Shown: in pieces, positions 26,380 through 38,976 of the stretch
Layout of the letters: each line of letters starts with the position of its first letter
Numbering within the stretch: the first letter of the stretch is position 1
Source of the DNA: Xiphophorus maculatus
Lineage: Eukaryota > Chordata > Actinopteri > Cyprinodontiformes > Poeciliidae
Assembly: GCF_002775205.1 (NCBI RefSeq)
Contig: NC_036461.1
Coordinates: 9,523,015-9,587,014, forward strand
Length of the DNA: 64,000 nucleotides
Reading direction: 5' to 3'
Notes under the pieces: generated by a model
Databases searched by the model: none
The model's input: the letters and a program-made list of their open reading frames with translations, nothing else
Told to the model about the DNA's origin: nothing
Translations under genes and position numbers: made by a program

Positions 26380-27370
26380 AGCAAAGGAAAGCGGGGCGTA
26401 ATTAGAAAGAGGAAGGAACATGGTGCAAGTTTGGCTTGTATATATATTCAGCCTCCCTTAGTCAAAACTTTACAAAACCATGTTTCACTACAACTACACC
26501 TACTACACCACTGCAACTACAAAACTTCAAACAAAGCTAAAAGTTTTGGGGGGATGTCTTTCATTTTTGCCACAGATGTTCAGTTATGATTAATCTGGAC
26601 TTTGACTGGGACATTTACACCATTATTCTTTAATCTAAGTGCTGGAGCTCCGAATGTGTGTTCAGGTTGTTGTTCTGCTGGAAGGGGAACCTCTGCCCTA
26701 GTCTGGAGTGTTTTGCAAACTCTAACAGCTTTTCTTCCAAGGTGTTGCAGTATTTAGCTGTATCCATCTCCCTACAAACTCACCAGCTTCCTTGTCCCTG
26801 ATGAAGAATAGGATCCCGCTGCCACAGCATAATGCTGCCACCACTTTATTTTGCTGCAGTATTATGTTTTCATATTCATTCAGTATTCATCTTCATACCA
26901 ATTTACATGTGAGGTATAAGGATTTTTTGTGATCTGATCACTTTCTTCCAAGTGTTTGCTGGGGTTTCTACTTGATTTATTTAGATATGCCTTTCTTTTT
27001 GTCACTCTTCCATAACCAACTCTTGTTCTGCTAACAGATTCTGCCACCTGAGCTGGATCTCTGCAGCTCATCCAGAGTAACAATAGCCCACCTTCCTTTC
27101 TTTTATTAGACTAGACAGTAGGTTTGCAGTTCTTTTGTACTGGAACTGCAAATGACCTCCCCCTTTATCATAGTAAAAGGGGGAGGTCATTCATAAAATT
27201 ATTTTTAAATCCATTTACCCATTTTCATCCACTTCCCAGTAATAAACTATCTTGTGTTCTATCACATAAAATCCCCCAAAAATAAATTAAAGTTTGTGGC
27301 TTTTTAACACAAGAACATTTTTTAAAAAGGTGCAAGAAGGATTAATGCTTTTGCAAAGCCCTGGAAAAAT
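26380..27370 (-). mobile_element. Degenerate Tc1-like transposon remnant
   Basis: Minus-strand blocks of the first family are clear: 'GACTTTGACTGGGACATT' (26,600-26,617), 'TGTTCTGCTGGAAGGGGAAC' (26,671-26,690), 'AGCATAATGCTGCCACCAC' (26,826-26,844) and the terminal 'TTAAAGTTTGTGGCTTTTT' (27,287-27,305). The transposase is frameshifted throughout. A perfect 16-bp hairpin (27,151-27,166 / 27,176-27,191) sits inside. Confidence 0.65.
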
Positions 27371-29309
27371 ACCAACTCATCTTGTGACTGATGGGATTTC
27401 AAACATGTTTTAAGAAACTATAACTTGTAATAATGAAGGCTGTCTGGGAACAGGCATTAGTCTTTCAAATAAGCAAACAACTGCGGCAGACGGGTTCTCA
27501 TTAAAAGCAAGTTTCCTAATAAGTTCATACAAATCCTTTCAACGCCTTTCACTTCCAAATCAAAATGTTATTTTTCATGGTTTAATGCCAGCTGAGAAGA
27601 CGTAGAACAATCAGGAGTCAGCTTCACAAAACAGTGTCAGAGAGAAAAATGATGCTCCACACAAAGCTGCAGATGGAGCTGCGGTGGGCCAACGTCTGTC
27701 TCCAAGGCTGTGTTTGTTCTAGCCAGAAAAAGAGCCTGTTATTGTATTGTTTGCATTGGCCTGGAGTAAATAACCCCCACACTAAAATACGCTTTTAATT
27801 CAGGCCCAGGGTTTTTGCATTGTTTACATAGCTACAATCATATTAAAAGGGAGATAAAAATCACACAAATCAATATGTAAATATACAAAGGGAACCCAAA
27901 TGCATCACCAGCATGGCACTTCTCCATATCAGATCCAAGCCAGTGTTTTTTCTTCACGCAGCCAAACCAAGCATCGCTGCGTGTTTAGCACAGTCCATTT
28001 GCTTTACATGGAAATGTAACCTGAGCTGCAAAAGAAGAAACTTTACCCACAGGCCATCAAATATTAAAGTGTATGTATGTTTTGACGTGCAAGAAAGGAG
28101 GCACCGTTACTCTACACATTTCTCCCATATCTGAAGAGATTGATGAAGCTCTAGAGTCTCTGGCGGCTTCATAAACTAGTGATTTGGCCTGCAGATTAGT
28201 GAATTAAGGTCAGTTCTGAACACAAACCAGAACAGGAATACGTGCTTTAACCGCTGCAGAAGGCTGCGCTGATCCAGCACAGGATCTGTGTGGTACAGTC
28301 AATGGTGGGAACGGCAAATACTTCAATGCAACAGAGTTATGAGATGTCCGGGCCTCTTACTCACGCTGCTGCACACTCAATAGTCCATTGTCTCGTGCTC
28401 TGAAGTCAAACCTCAAAACCTATAAGTCAGAGGTGGGGGGTAAGACATGAAGTCACTTCAGCAAGAGAGCGGTTTCAAGCCACATACCTTTTTGGTTGGG
28501 GAACTCTCGTCGAATCCTGTTCCCTCACTGTAAATCCTCCCAGAGAGGCGTCTCTGCTGCTGGGGTGATAAAGTTAACAAAGTCTGTGCCCTGCATGAGC
28601 TTTCATGTGATAATACACCCATATGGAATTTGAATTTATTTACTCAACAGCCTTTATATACTCCTCCCTGAGTTCATTTTGTCTTTATCCCCTTTGGAAC
28701 AACATGCATGCAGACAAATGGCTATAATATTATTTTTTTAAACATGGCTCTTGTGCTTGTTAGGTCAACAAACAGTCTGATAGAATGATAGTCTGATAGA
28801 ATGTCAGCTTTAATTTACAAGCTCAGAGCATGGTGGACTGTGCAGTAAGAACAACTTGATTTGTTATTTTTTTTGTTTAAAATAAGCATAATAAACAACT
28901 TTCTGCGAAACGTATGGTGTCTTTTCCCCCTTGCATCACGTAAGTGTGCCTGGATGGCTTTTCCAAACCATTCAGAAAGAGAAATAAATCAAACTGGCAG
29001 AACTGGTGGTATAATATTACCTATAAGAAGTATTAGTCTCCAAACATTTACAGTGAGAAGAGATATAGTTGTTTTTGCTTCGCTATGCATCGGTAAGTTT
29101 CTCAAATTGGGGTTTCTCAGCTGATTTAAGACGGACAAAGTGTTTACAGTATGTCTATATTATCTTATATAGAGTTCTTTTTTATCTTCTAAAATAAACA
29201 CGGCAAAGACAAAGAAATAACACAAGTCTGAAACATAATTTCTTTAGTTTCCCTTCTTGTGACAAAAAAAATTAGGAGTTTGAAAAATATTTCCCTTCGC
29301 TTAGAGCTT
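27371..29309. other. Intergenic, no gene seen
   Basis: No coding exons or clear repeats. A 16-bp unit beginning AGTCTGATAGAATGAT is tandemly duplicated at 28,774-28,803. GC-richer sequence without repeats lies at 27,640-27,730 and 28,200-28,600. Confidence 0.35.
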
Positions 29310-30150
29310 TTTACTTTTTGTCACGTTTTTTGTCACAACCTTCAATGCATTTTATTAGGGTTTCATTTAAAAGACCAACACAAAATAGTGAATAAGTATA
29401 AAATCCAAGGAAAGTCTGAAAAGTATGGTGTTTATTTAAATTTATATCCATGCTATGATATCTTTACTGTGTTACCCCAAAATAAAATCCTGTGCAACTA
29501 TTTGCCTCCAGAAGTCACCAAATTAAGAGTCCAACAGTGCCTAATCTAATTGCTGCTGTTTATTAAAGAATACTAGTGAACAAAAAGTATAACAAAAAAC
29601 AAACAAAAAAGAAAAACATAAAACATGAGGAAAAGGTGATCTGGTCAGATGAGGTCAAGATGAACTTTTTAGCCTACCTACAAAACACACACATCACAAT
29701 GAAAACCCACACGGTGGTGAAAACATCACACTTTGCTGATGCTTTTCTTCAGAGTGATGGGGAAACGAGATCTGATGAGAACAGATGGAGCTAAAAACAG
29801 GGAAAGAAAAGCTGCAACAATCTGAGCTGCAGTGGAATGGTTTAGATCAAAGCATGTCCATAGGTTGGATCAGCTAAGAGCTCATACTTTATGACGCTCT
29901 TATTAGATCTGAAAAGTCATTTTCACAAACACTGAGCTCTCAATGAGCTTGAGCTATTTTATAGAAAAAATAATTTCCTATACATGCAAAGCTGGTGGAG
30001 ACATTTGAAAGGTTGATCTAACACAATTTCCTGATTTGTTTTCTGATCAGAAAACCAGTTTTCTGATTTTATTTAAAAAGCATTTAAATGTATAATTATT
30101 CTTTGGTTTCACAATATGCCCTGCCCTGTGTTAGTCTATCGCAAACAATA
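29310..30150 (+). mobile_element. Degenerate Tc1-like transposon remnant just upstream of dll4
   Basis: The + strand keeps recognisable pieces: terminal 'CTTCAATGCATTTTATTAGG' (29,340-29,359), the transposase phrase VIWSDEVKMNFLAYLQN (frame 29,576-29,794, first catalytic-Asp region of the DDE domain), 'AATGGTTTAGATCAAAGCATG' region (29,836-29,856), 'GAGCTTGAGCTATTTTATAG' (29,945-29,964) and 'GCAAAGCTGGTGGAGACAT' (29,986-30,004). About half of the element is missing. It ends within about 200 bases of the dll4 TATA box. Confidence 0.7.
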
Positions 30151-30312
30151 GATTGTGGCTTTTTTCATAATACTCTGTACATCCAGAGGAGAAATATGTG
30201 ACAACAGGTGAATTTAAAGACAATTTTATAAAGACTTGCACTGGATATGTTGATGTTTACACTCCAAGCAGAAAGGAAGGTGGAGAGGACAGTGGGTGGT
30301 GTTAACTGCCGG

Positions 30313-30320
30313 TATATAAA
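30313..30320 (+). promoter_or_regulatory. dll4: dll4 core promoter TATA box
   Basis: TATATAAA in a GC-richer setting sits 484 bases before the dll4 ATG; transcription is predicted to start about 25-32 bases further on (about 30,343). No better TATA-like match lies between it and the coding start. The start site itself is inferred. Confidence 0.5.
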
Positions 30321-30356
30321 GCAGGAGGGGTCAGACGCCCCTCACTGGGAGCCACC

Positions 30357-30517
30357 ATGCGCTGATGCTCCGTCACATGCTCTCATCACTGTTGGCAACA
30401 CAAGCCCCGCATCAGCACAGCAGAGTCAGACACCAGCCGACCGGCACGATGGATGGGCCACATAAAGACCGCAGAATGACTCACTTGTGGATATTGACGT
30501 TACTGATGATAGTTTAA
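30357..30517 (+). promoter_or_regulatory. dll4: Upstream ORFs in the dll4 5' leader
   Basis: A minimal ORF (ATG CGC TGA, 30,357-30,365) has an ideal start context, GCCACCATG. Its stop codon overlaps the ATG of a second ORF of 50 codons plus stop (30,365-30,517). No further ATG occurs until the dll4 start at 30,797. If the TATA box at 30,313 is used, both ORFs are in the mRNA and should lower or gate dll4 translation. Confidence 0.45.
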
Positions 30518-30796
30518 CGTCTAGCACTGGATAGATAACTCGGTCTTTTTGAACTTTTTTTCCCCTCTTCTGGATACGGATTGCGGAGCTGGATTTTATC
30601 CCAACAGGGTTTTGAAGAAGGATTATATTTATTGAGATTATATTTTATTCAGTGTTTTCTTACTTTTTCTTTTTTTTCTTTTCTTTTTTTTAATTTTATT
30701 TCCTTTTTTTAATTTTTTGCTCTTTTTATTTGGAATTGAAACATTTTTGTGGAAGGGTGAACTGATTTCTGGGATACGAACATAAAACTCTAAAGG

Positions 30797-33700
30797 ATGG
30801 CCGATTGGTTCACCTCTATCACCGCAATAGTTATGATGTTATTTACTCAGGTATTTTTTAAATTTTTAATTAATATCTATATAAAAAGATATACATCTGT
30901 TCTGCGCTCACTCTTAATTCCCTCTTAGGTTTTGGGATCAAGCGTGTTCGAGATAGATCTTCACCACTTTCAAAATACAAAAGCTTTGCTGGCAAACGGA
31001 CGCAGCTGCAGCACGGATGGCTGCAGGACTTATTTCAGGGTTTGTCTGAAGAACTTCCAGAAGGAGGTGTCTCCTGGAAGGTGCATATTCGGCAGAGCGA
31101 GCACACCTGTCCTGGGGACCGACTCCTTCAGCATCCAACCGGACGCGACCGTGAGGCTGCCGCTCAACTTCACCTGGCCGGTGAGAGCACGCGCTGGTCA
31201 CATTTTAAGGCAAAATGTCAGGAACTCCTCGACTTTAATTACATTATTATTTACCTTAGCTTATACTTCGTAAAAAATAAGGTAGCAAACAATACCCAAT
31301 TTTTAATTCTGATTAATTATATATAAAACTAACAACAACAAAAACACGATAATGTATATCCTAACCTTGAATATTTTAATGTTATGATTTTACCATCCAT
31401 TTTGCTATAAAATTTATTCTAAAGTAAAAGCCAAACTATGCTACTTAATGTTCTTGCTTTATATTATCCCTTATAATGAATCGAAAGCACGTCTAAATAT
31501 AATATTTAAATACTTTTCACTCTTGTGTATGAAAATGAACAAAAAATAATGCAACTTAAACAATTCTGAAACATGCAATAAACTGCTTATCAATCTTCGT
31601 TTAGTTTTATTCGTGATTTTGAAAGGATTTCTCTTTCCTCAGGGTGCTTTCTCTTTGGTTATTGAAGCTTGGTATTCTCCTGCAGCGGAGCAGCCCGGAG
31701 GTAAGGAGACGCCTGTTGCTTTTGTACCGCTAGAGGGAGACAAAGGTGTGATTGGACTAGGCGTCAAATGTTTGTTCGAATGTTTGTTTTCACAAGGAAA
31801 TCTTTTCCATACGAATGTTTTATTTGTTGCATCTTTTCGGTTGGAATATGAACTTTTAGAAAAATCATGGGTACTTTTCATACTTTCTCTGCTAAATCTT
31901 AGGGAGACATTGATATAAGAAATAGAAAAACGCAGTTTCACCCTCTGAAATAACACATTGCGGGCTTAACTGCATTTTGAGTTTATGCCTTACTTTTTTC
32001 TCTACAGATTCCAGCAACCCTGAATCATTGATCAGCTCCTTTGCCACCCAAAGCCAGCTGGGGATAGGGCCTGAGTGGTCCCAGGTTGAACAGACGGGGA
32101 TGGGGACGCAGACGGAGCTAAGGTACTCATATCGAATCGTCTGCAAAGAAAATTACTACGGGGCCACCTGCTCAAGAATATGCGCTCCAAGAGACGACCG
32201 TTTCGGCCACTACACCTGCACACCTGATGGTCAAATAGACTGTCTGCCGGGATGGAAGGGAGAATACTGCGATAAACGTAAGCATGAGTAGATGAGGACA
32301 AACACTTTGATTTGCTTTTGCTGAAATTGTGATAAGGATGGTGGTCTTGACTTTGGTTTTAGAGAATGATAGGTTGAAATAAGGATGTAAAGATGCTGCG
32401 TTGATAGTTTAATTTATGTGGATGTATCTTTTAATCATTTGAACTGTGTGTTCATAATTGTTCTTTTGTCTTTTAAGTATTTGATTGTAATTGATGAGAG
32501 ATCAACATTTTTAGTCTAAAGTCTTCATGTTTTACATAAACAGTTACATGCTAAAAATTAACTCAGCTGGTGATAAGAGATACAACTGAGCTGTGGATGT
32601 GGGTGATATGGCTCTCTGCCCAGGGCGCCCTTATGTTAGAAGGATGCCCAGCTTTAAAAAATCATATGTTTCAGTTGCACCAAAAGAACTTTATTGCTTT
32701 TTTGTATGTTCAATCAATGGCCAGTGGGCTCCCTTGTGCTGTGCAGTAAAAACATTGAAATATTATATGATCATGCAATGGGAAAGAAAGCATATGTTTC
32801 CCATTTTATGCTATGGCCAATTAAAGGGCTACTGTATAGTTTATTTTTCTTAAAAACTTTTCACTTCATATTACTTTACTTCTAGTTTACATTCCAACAC
32901 TAATCAAACCTGGAGTGGATTATTCAACAGGGGCTGGATTTCAAAAGGCAGAATCAGGTGGATAAGATCAGTTTTGGCGCCTATTTAAACACACGTTTCT
33001 GTTACACATGCAGATTACAGTACAATGACAGCTAAATTCACAGAGACTTCAAAGCTTTCACATCTTCTGTTTTAGGTCTTCAAAAACAATCTTTGCTTCA
33101 TTCTCGAAGAAGAATTCTCAAAACACCTAGTTTCATAAGAAAGTACACAAAACGCTAACAGTAAATATGGTTGGCCTGTATGTGGCAATGTAACAGTCAC
33201 TGAGATGTAACATGTTTCAGATGGTGTGCATCATTATTTCCATAAAACATGCCAAGATCAAATGGGTAAATAATTCATCTTTAGCATGTATAATGCCTTT
33301 GTAAAAGATATGTTTTATATTTGGTGCACCAAAACCTTCAAGGTTTTCTACTTTCCTGAAAAGCCTGTGCTTAAGTCAGAGATTCATAAACATAAAAAGA
33401 GCATATTACATACACTTTTTTTAATCATTATTAGCTGATTTAGATTAAAAGAAGTGTTAAAACGGAAACATATGGACTGACCAAAACTAGACTGAATAGT
33501 TACCTATTGATTACAGATTTCTGAAACCTTTACTCTTAAAGAAATAGCTCATGCCAGGCTCCATTCATCCAAGAACCGCCACTGCTGTTGAGCCTTAATT
33601 TAACTTTCTCTCTGGGCGCGTGCGCTTTAATCCCACGCGGTGGTTGAAGCAGCAGCACGCGCTGGGGTTAATCGCGGCATTATCGGACGCCACGCGCCAC

Positions 33701-36700
33701 TAAATTGAGGGTTTCTTTTGTTGATATGGCGCGGGGCAGCAGCTGCAACCGGGGCTCGAACCGTCCTCTGGAAACAATGGGTGCAGCTGTCCCTGCAAAC
33801 AGGCATCTGCTGCGCTACAGCAGCACGCTGAAAGAGTGTAAAAGCTGTGCAAAATCAGTACAGCACAAGGGAGCAAGTATAATGGGCCTGCAATGAAAGA
33901 TTCACATATAATAGTAGGAGATCATTATACCGTGTTGAAATGCTTATTAACAAAAATTTTTATATAAATACTTAATGAATAGAGTGAAACTTTTAATTCC
34001 CATTTTCAGCCATCTGCCTTGAAGGCTGCAATGAAAGCAACGGGACCTGTCAAATACCAGGAGAGTGCATGTAAGTATTAAAGTGTGATAATATGTAATG
34101 TTATATTAAAGATAAAAAAAATTGCCACTGTTAAAGTGTAATAATGCTGTAAGAAGAAGACCTCTGGGTCTGTACTCTTTCAATTGTTCCTCTGAGTTTT
34201 GTTTATGTGTGAGTTTAAGTTTATGTTTGAGCCAACTGTCCTGTTTTGTGTGAACAGATGCAGAGAGGGCTGGCAGGGACTGTTTTGTGATGTGTGTAAA
34301 CTTCATCCGTCCTGTAAACACGGTACCTGCGAGGAGCCGTATCAGTGCACCTGCAAAGAGGGCTGGGGTGGCATCTTCTGTGACCAAGGTGCTCCATCTT
34401 TCTCAAAAACAACAGGATGTTGGATGTTTAAGATAAAGCAATGCAGTCTGACATTTCCACTCCTGTTTTTTTTTTTTGTTTTGTTTTGTTTGCAGATCTG
34501 AACTACTGCACCAATCACAAACCCTGTGCCAATGGGGCCACGTGCATGAACACTGGCGAGGGTTACTACACCTGCGCCTGCCTGCCCGGCTTCGCTGGGG
34601 AGAACTGTGACTTAGAGGTCATGGAGTGTGACAGCAAGCCCTGCCACAACGGAGGCCGCTGCGTGGTGAGTCCGGAAGTCGCTTGCTCTCCTTTCCCACA
34701 ACACAGGCTTTCCTGTTTTTGTTTTCGCCTTGGTCTATCTGCAGCTCCAGGAGGATGCTATCGATTGTCAAGTCAGTCGATGACCCAGTTCACAGACTAT
34801 GTACTGGAAATAGAATTCAGACTAAGAAGAATGGAGTTTGTCAGGGCAAGATACAATAAAAAAAAACATTTAACATTTAATTTTTTTTAATAATTTCCCC
34901 CCTTTTCTCCTGCAGGACTCAGAGACAGGCTACTCATGCACATGCCCAAACGGGTTTGAAGGGCCACACTGTGAACACCGGATACTAACTTGTGCAGACA
35001 GGCCTTGCTTCCAGGGTGGCAAGTGCAAAGAGCAGGACAATGGGAGAAGTTACATATGCGAGTGTCCAGCTGGATACACTGGACTCAACTGTGAGAAGAA
35101 AGTGGATAAATGTACATCGCTGCAATGCGCCAACGGTAAAACATCAGCCTCAGGCCCTGAGCACACTTTTACAAAAGTTTTTTAAAACTGAGTGGATTCC
35201 TTCATTTGAGCTAGAGCTGGATCCACTAGATACACATCAGTTTTAATAATTTAGGTCTCTTCTTCCATGAAAGATAAAAAGTTTTATTTTTTATCCATCC
35301 CGCATAACGAAATTGGATTCCAGTGATGCATTTTCTGAAACTGTAACCTTTGAAATGCAAATTTTATCAATTTAAATGTATCTATTTGTTGTTTTGGTGT
35401 TTAAGAAGATCAAATCTATACTCCTGATTTGATGATGATACCTTTAGTTGCCCTTTATAACAATTTAAACCACCAACATGCCATTTTTAGTGAGAGTTTG
35501 TTTTTTAATACTATAAAGCCCTCATAAAGTTTCAGTTTTCAATCCCACATATATAAATTTGTAGATTTGCAGGAGGATGGTGTTTGATCATCTGCATTTA
35601 CATTGTCTCAAAATTACTGTAGTACCCATGCAGCACCACCAGGAGGTGAAAAGGTCAACAATAATTCCATTATAATCTAATCCAAAAAGACTACAAATAA
35701 ATACGACATATGTAATAAGTTATTTATCTTACATTTGAAGCTTAATCAAAACTAAATGAAACAGACGTGGAACAACCAGTACAAGCCTCTGCTATTGTCT
35801 TAGTTTTTAGCACAACATTTTCAATTTGGGTCTTTAAAAATCTTTAAAGATCTTTTTTTTTTTCACCAGAAACCAAATTTTCATGTAGACAGGAGGATAA
35901 AAATATCAGAGCCAAAATATTTCATTCATGTACACATATTAAATAACTGCATTGAAACTGTGCCATTTTGTTTGCTTCATTAGGTGGACATTGTGTGGTT
36001 CAAGGTAACCTCAGAGTGTGCAGCTGTCGCTCAGGTTTCTCTGGGCTGCGTTGTGAGATCAACATCGATGAATGTGCCAGGAATCCATGCTCTAACGGCT
36101 CCACTTGTGTAGACCGCATCAATGACTACACCTGCATCTGCCCTCCGGGGTACATGGGCCGCCGCTGTGACAGGCCCATGAACCGCTGCGCCTCTATGCC
36201 CTGCCTCAACGGCGGGACCTGCACCTATGGACCCACAGGCAAGCCCACCTGCCTCTGCGCTGCCCACTACAGCGGTTCCCAGTGTCAGAACAGCAACCAG
36301 CGCTCAGCGAACACCTCCAGTCCCAACACCAGTTTGGAGCCCAGCGAAAAGCTGAACTTGGTTGCCGTCGGCTTGGGTGTTGGTCTGGTTACTGTTCTGC
36401 TGCTTCTCTGCATGACGGTGTTTATAGTACGCAACAGAAAAAAGCAGAAGGACAAGGAGCTCGACTCTAAGACGATGAACAACCTCTCCAGGATGGACTT
36501 TCAGAAGGAGAACCTCATCTCCTCTGTTGAACTAAAGAACACAAACAAGAAGATCGGTCTGGAGGTGGATTGTCCCTCAGAAAAGTCTAACCATAAGTAC
36601 ATCAACAGCTATCAGCTGGACTACAAATCCCCCATGAGGTACAAGGATGAACTGTCACTCCTGGGCAAAGATGAAAACTGTGAAAAGACATTAGAAGAAA

Positions 36701-38402
36701 GAAAACATTTGAGTAGAATGTACAGGTAAGGACAGAAAGAGAAAAATAAGCCATCCCAGAGAGATATTTGTGGGTTCTGGTCATTTCACTCATTTGCCAT
36801 ATTGTACTTGTCTGGACTGGTTGTTTTCTACCCAACCTTTTCATCTGCCGCAGAAATATTTTCCTAACTTTTGTGCCAACATTGACAACTAGGTGATTTT
36901 TAATAATCTACTCATACTTTACTGTGAGGAAATGTGTTTTTATGGCTTCAGTAAATACCTGCCAGCAAAGTGTTTAGCATTCATTTTAGTTTGATCAGGA
37001 ATCCTAATACATCACATTTCAGATGTTTTGAACGAGCAAAATGGGGATCACAACCCCAATCAAAAGACAGAGGGGGTAGTGCAAACATTTCTGAACATAA
37101 TGGCAAATTAATTTGAATAATACAGTAGATTTCAACATTTCTATGTGCATCTATCTAAAGAAAATAATTAAAATACTTACTACAAACAGTAATGAACTGA
37201 TAACAATAACACCAATATGAAATGAGGGTATGATTTGGCAAAGGAAGAAATTTTTCATCATTTATGAATTCAGTAACTAATTTCTTGCGTCTTGTATTTC
37301 ACAGTGACCTGTCAGACTGTAGAATATCAACAATATGCTCCTCTAAAGAGTCAGTCTATCAGTCTGTCTTTGTAATAGGAGAAGAGAGGCAAGAATGCAT
37401 CATTGCAACTGAGGTAAGCATTTTCCTAAGAATATATTAGAAAAATTTGTTGATGTTAATAATTCAATGCGAAAAGTAGAACTTATATGTATTATTAAAT
37501 CATTGGACGTAAAGCAATACTTAAATACTTATTTCTGTTCATTTTGATGATTATGGCAAACCATTGATCTCGAATCCTTTTGTATGAATTACTCTATCAA
37601 TCCGGTGTGGCATGGAGGAGATCAGCCTGTGGCTCAGCTGAGGTGTTGAGGTTGCTTTGAAAGTGACCTAAAACCAGGATGCTTCTCTGGTGTTTTTCAT
37701 CTTCCTTTTGACAAAACTCCTCAGATTATCTAAGAGTTTTAGGTCTGGTCAATTTTCTGACCAATCAAAAACAATGATACCTTGGTCATTAAACCAGATA
37801 CTAGTACAATTGGCAGTGTGAGCTGCTGCCATGTCTGACTAGAAATGGAAATAAACATCTTAATACGGCTTGTTAGGAGAAGGAAGCATGCAGAGCTCTT
37901 AAATTGGCAGTGGATCAACACCAGCAGATGGCATGCCTCTCTAAAGCATCATTAACTAATGAAAATTCACACTAAACCTCAAGAAACCTGGACTTAGTGC
38001 CTCGGTGCTCTTCCTCCGGACTTTGGGGCCCTGATCTGTTTGTGCACTTTTTACTATCACATTTTTTTCTTTTCGCTTAACTTTCCATTTATATGCTTTG
38101 AAAAAGCACTCTGTGAACAGCCATGTTTTGTGGCTTACCCTGATTTTCAATGGTTATTGTTGGTGAACTGTCAAATCATCATTCTTGCCAATGATTGTGT
38201 ATTTCATAACATAGTCATAACAAATTCTCTGTGTTAAAATATTTTTTTACTATTATTGGCTATTATTCAGCTTTTTTGAGGTACTACGTGATGTTATAAA
38301 TTAAGGAGATGTACCACTTAACCCACAAAAAAAGCTTACTTTAGTATTTTCATCTGACAACTGAGTCTAAAAGTGATTTGTCTTGGTTTCTTCCAGGTAT
38401 AA
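30797..38402 (+). CDS. dll4: Delta-like protein 4 (Notch ligand)
   Basis: Eleven coding exons join in phase: 30,797-30,850; 30,929-31,180; 31,643-31,700; 32,008-32,277; 34,010-34,070; 34,258-34,388; 34,496-34,665; 34,916-35,135; 35,984-36,725; 37,305-37,413; 38,397-38,402, giving 690 aa, close to the 685 aa of human DLL4. Order of domains: signal peptide ([18 protein letters not shown]), MNNL region (about 20-120), DSL domain (about 165-209, Cys pattern intact), eight EGF repeats in exons 5-9, transmembrane segment (about 529-554, rich in V/L/G) followed by basic RNRKKQKDK, and a cytoplasmic tail ending ECIIATEV, a PDZ ligand identical in type to that of mammalian DLL4. It is the membrane-bound ligand of Notch receptors that directs arterial fate and limits tip cells in growing vessels. 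The start at 30,797 has A at -3 and G at +4. Human gene order also places CHAC1 next to DLL4. Confidence 0.97.
33596..33835. other. CpG-dense island in dll4 intron 4
   Basis: About 20 CpG dinucleotides fall in 240 bases within an otherwise AT-rich, CpG-poor intron. It includes an NRF1-like GCGCGTGCGC (33,617-33,626), a SOX-like AACAATGG (33,773-33,780) and a CAGCTG E-box. It may be an unmethylated intronic enhancer or a cryptic promoter; no exon is seen here. Confidence 0.45.
37560..38235 (-). mobile_element. Degenerate Tc1/mariner-like element in dll4 intron 10
   Basis: The minus strand resembles a fish Tc1-like family: 'GTGTGGCATGGAGGAGATC' (37,605-37,623), 'GATACCTTGGTCATTAAACC' (37,777-37,796), 'GATCAACACCAGCAGATGGC' (37,913-37,932), and 'GCACTCTGTGAACAGCCATG' (38,106-38,125), whose complement encodes a helix-turn-helix of the transposase. 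It is heavily deleted and silent. Confidence 0.6.
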
Positions 38403-38976
38403 TAATCAGAACGTGTTTGTTATTGTGAAGAGTGGATCCCTTGCGGACTGTTTACACGTGTGAAGAGACTGGGATTTATTTAAAACGCAAGTTGCTGCTG
38501 TTGAAAACTTGATAACTGGATGTGCTCTCTGACTAGAACTGACCTAAAGCGAATAAGCCTTTGAGAATGTACAGACCGAGGCTCATGGATCTGCCTTTGA
38601 CTGTTGCAACTCAAACCCTCCACTGCTCTGTCCAGCTTAACCGCGAAGCAACAAGAAGTCACTGTTTCTGTGCCGATTAGGACGAGAAGAATGCTCACAT
38701 AATTAAGCTGTAGCATGAATCAGGATTATTTCTACTCTTTTTGACCTGCACTGTACTATGCAAACAAAAGAAGGACACACACACAAAAAAAAACTGCTGA
38801 AAACGGTTTATTTGTGAGGGATATATTTGGGATTCTGTAAAACAAATCTGTTTTTATAAAGAATGTATGATCACAAAAAGCCTTAAATTTGTGTAGGAAA
38901 ACCATTTTTGCCCCGCCTTATCTTGAGTTCTTTGCACAGCAACTTGGTGGTAACCATAATTGATCAGAAGATGCAA

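Noticed and set aside
31181..31326. Read-through frames after dll4 exon 2
   Set aside because: These are shadows of exon 2 continuing past a strong GTGAGA donor; the in-phase acceptor at 31,642 gives the expected protein.
33705..33896. 63-codon frame in dll4 intron 4 as an alternative exon
   Set aside because: No convincing acceptor/donor pair or conserved domain; the open frame follows from the GC-rich island.
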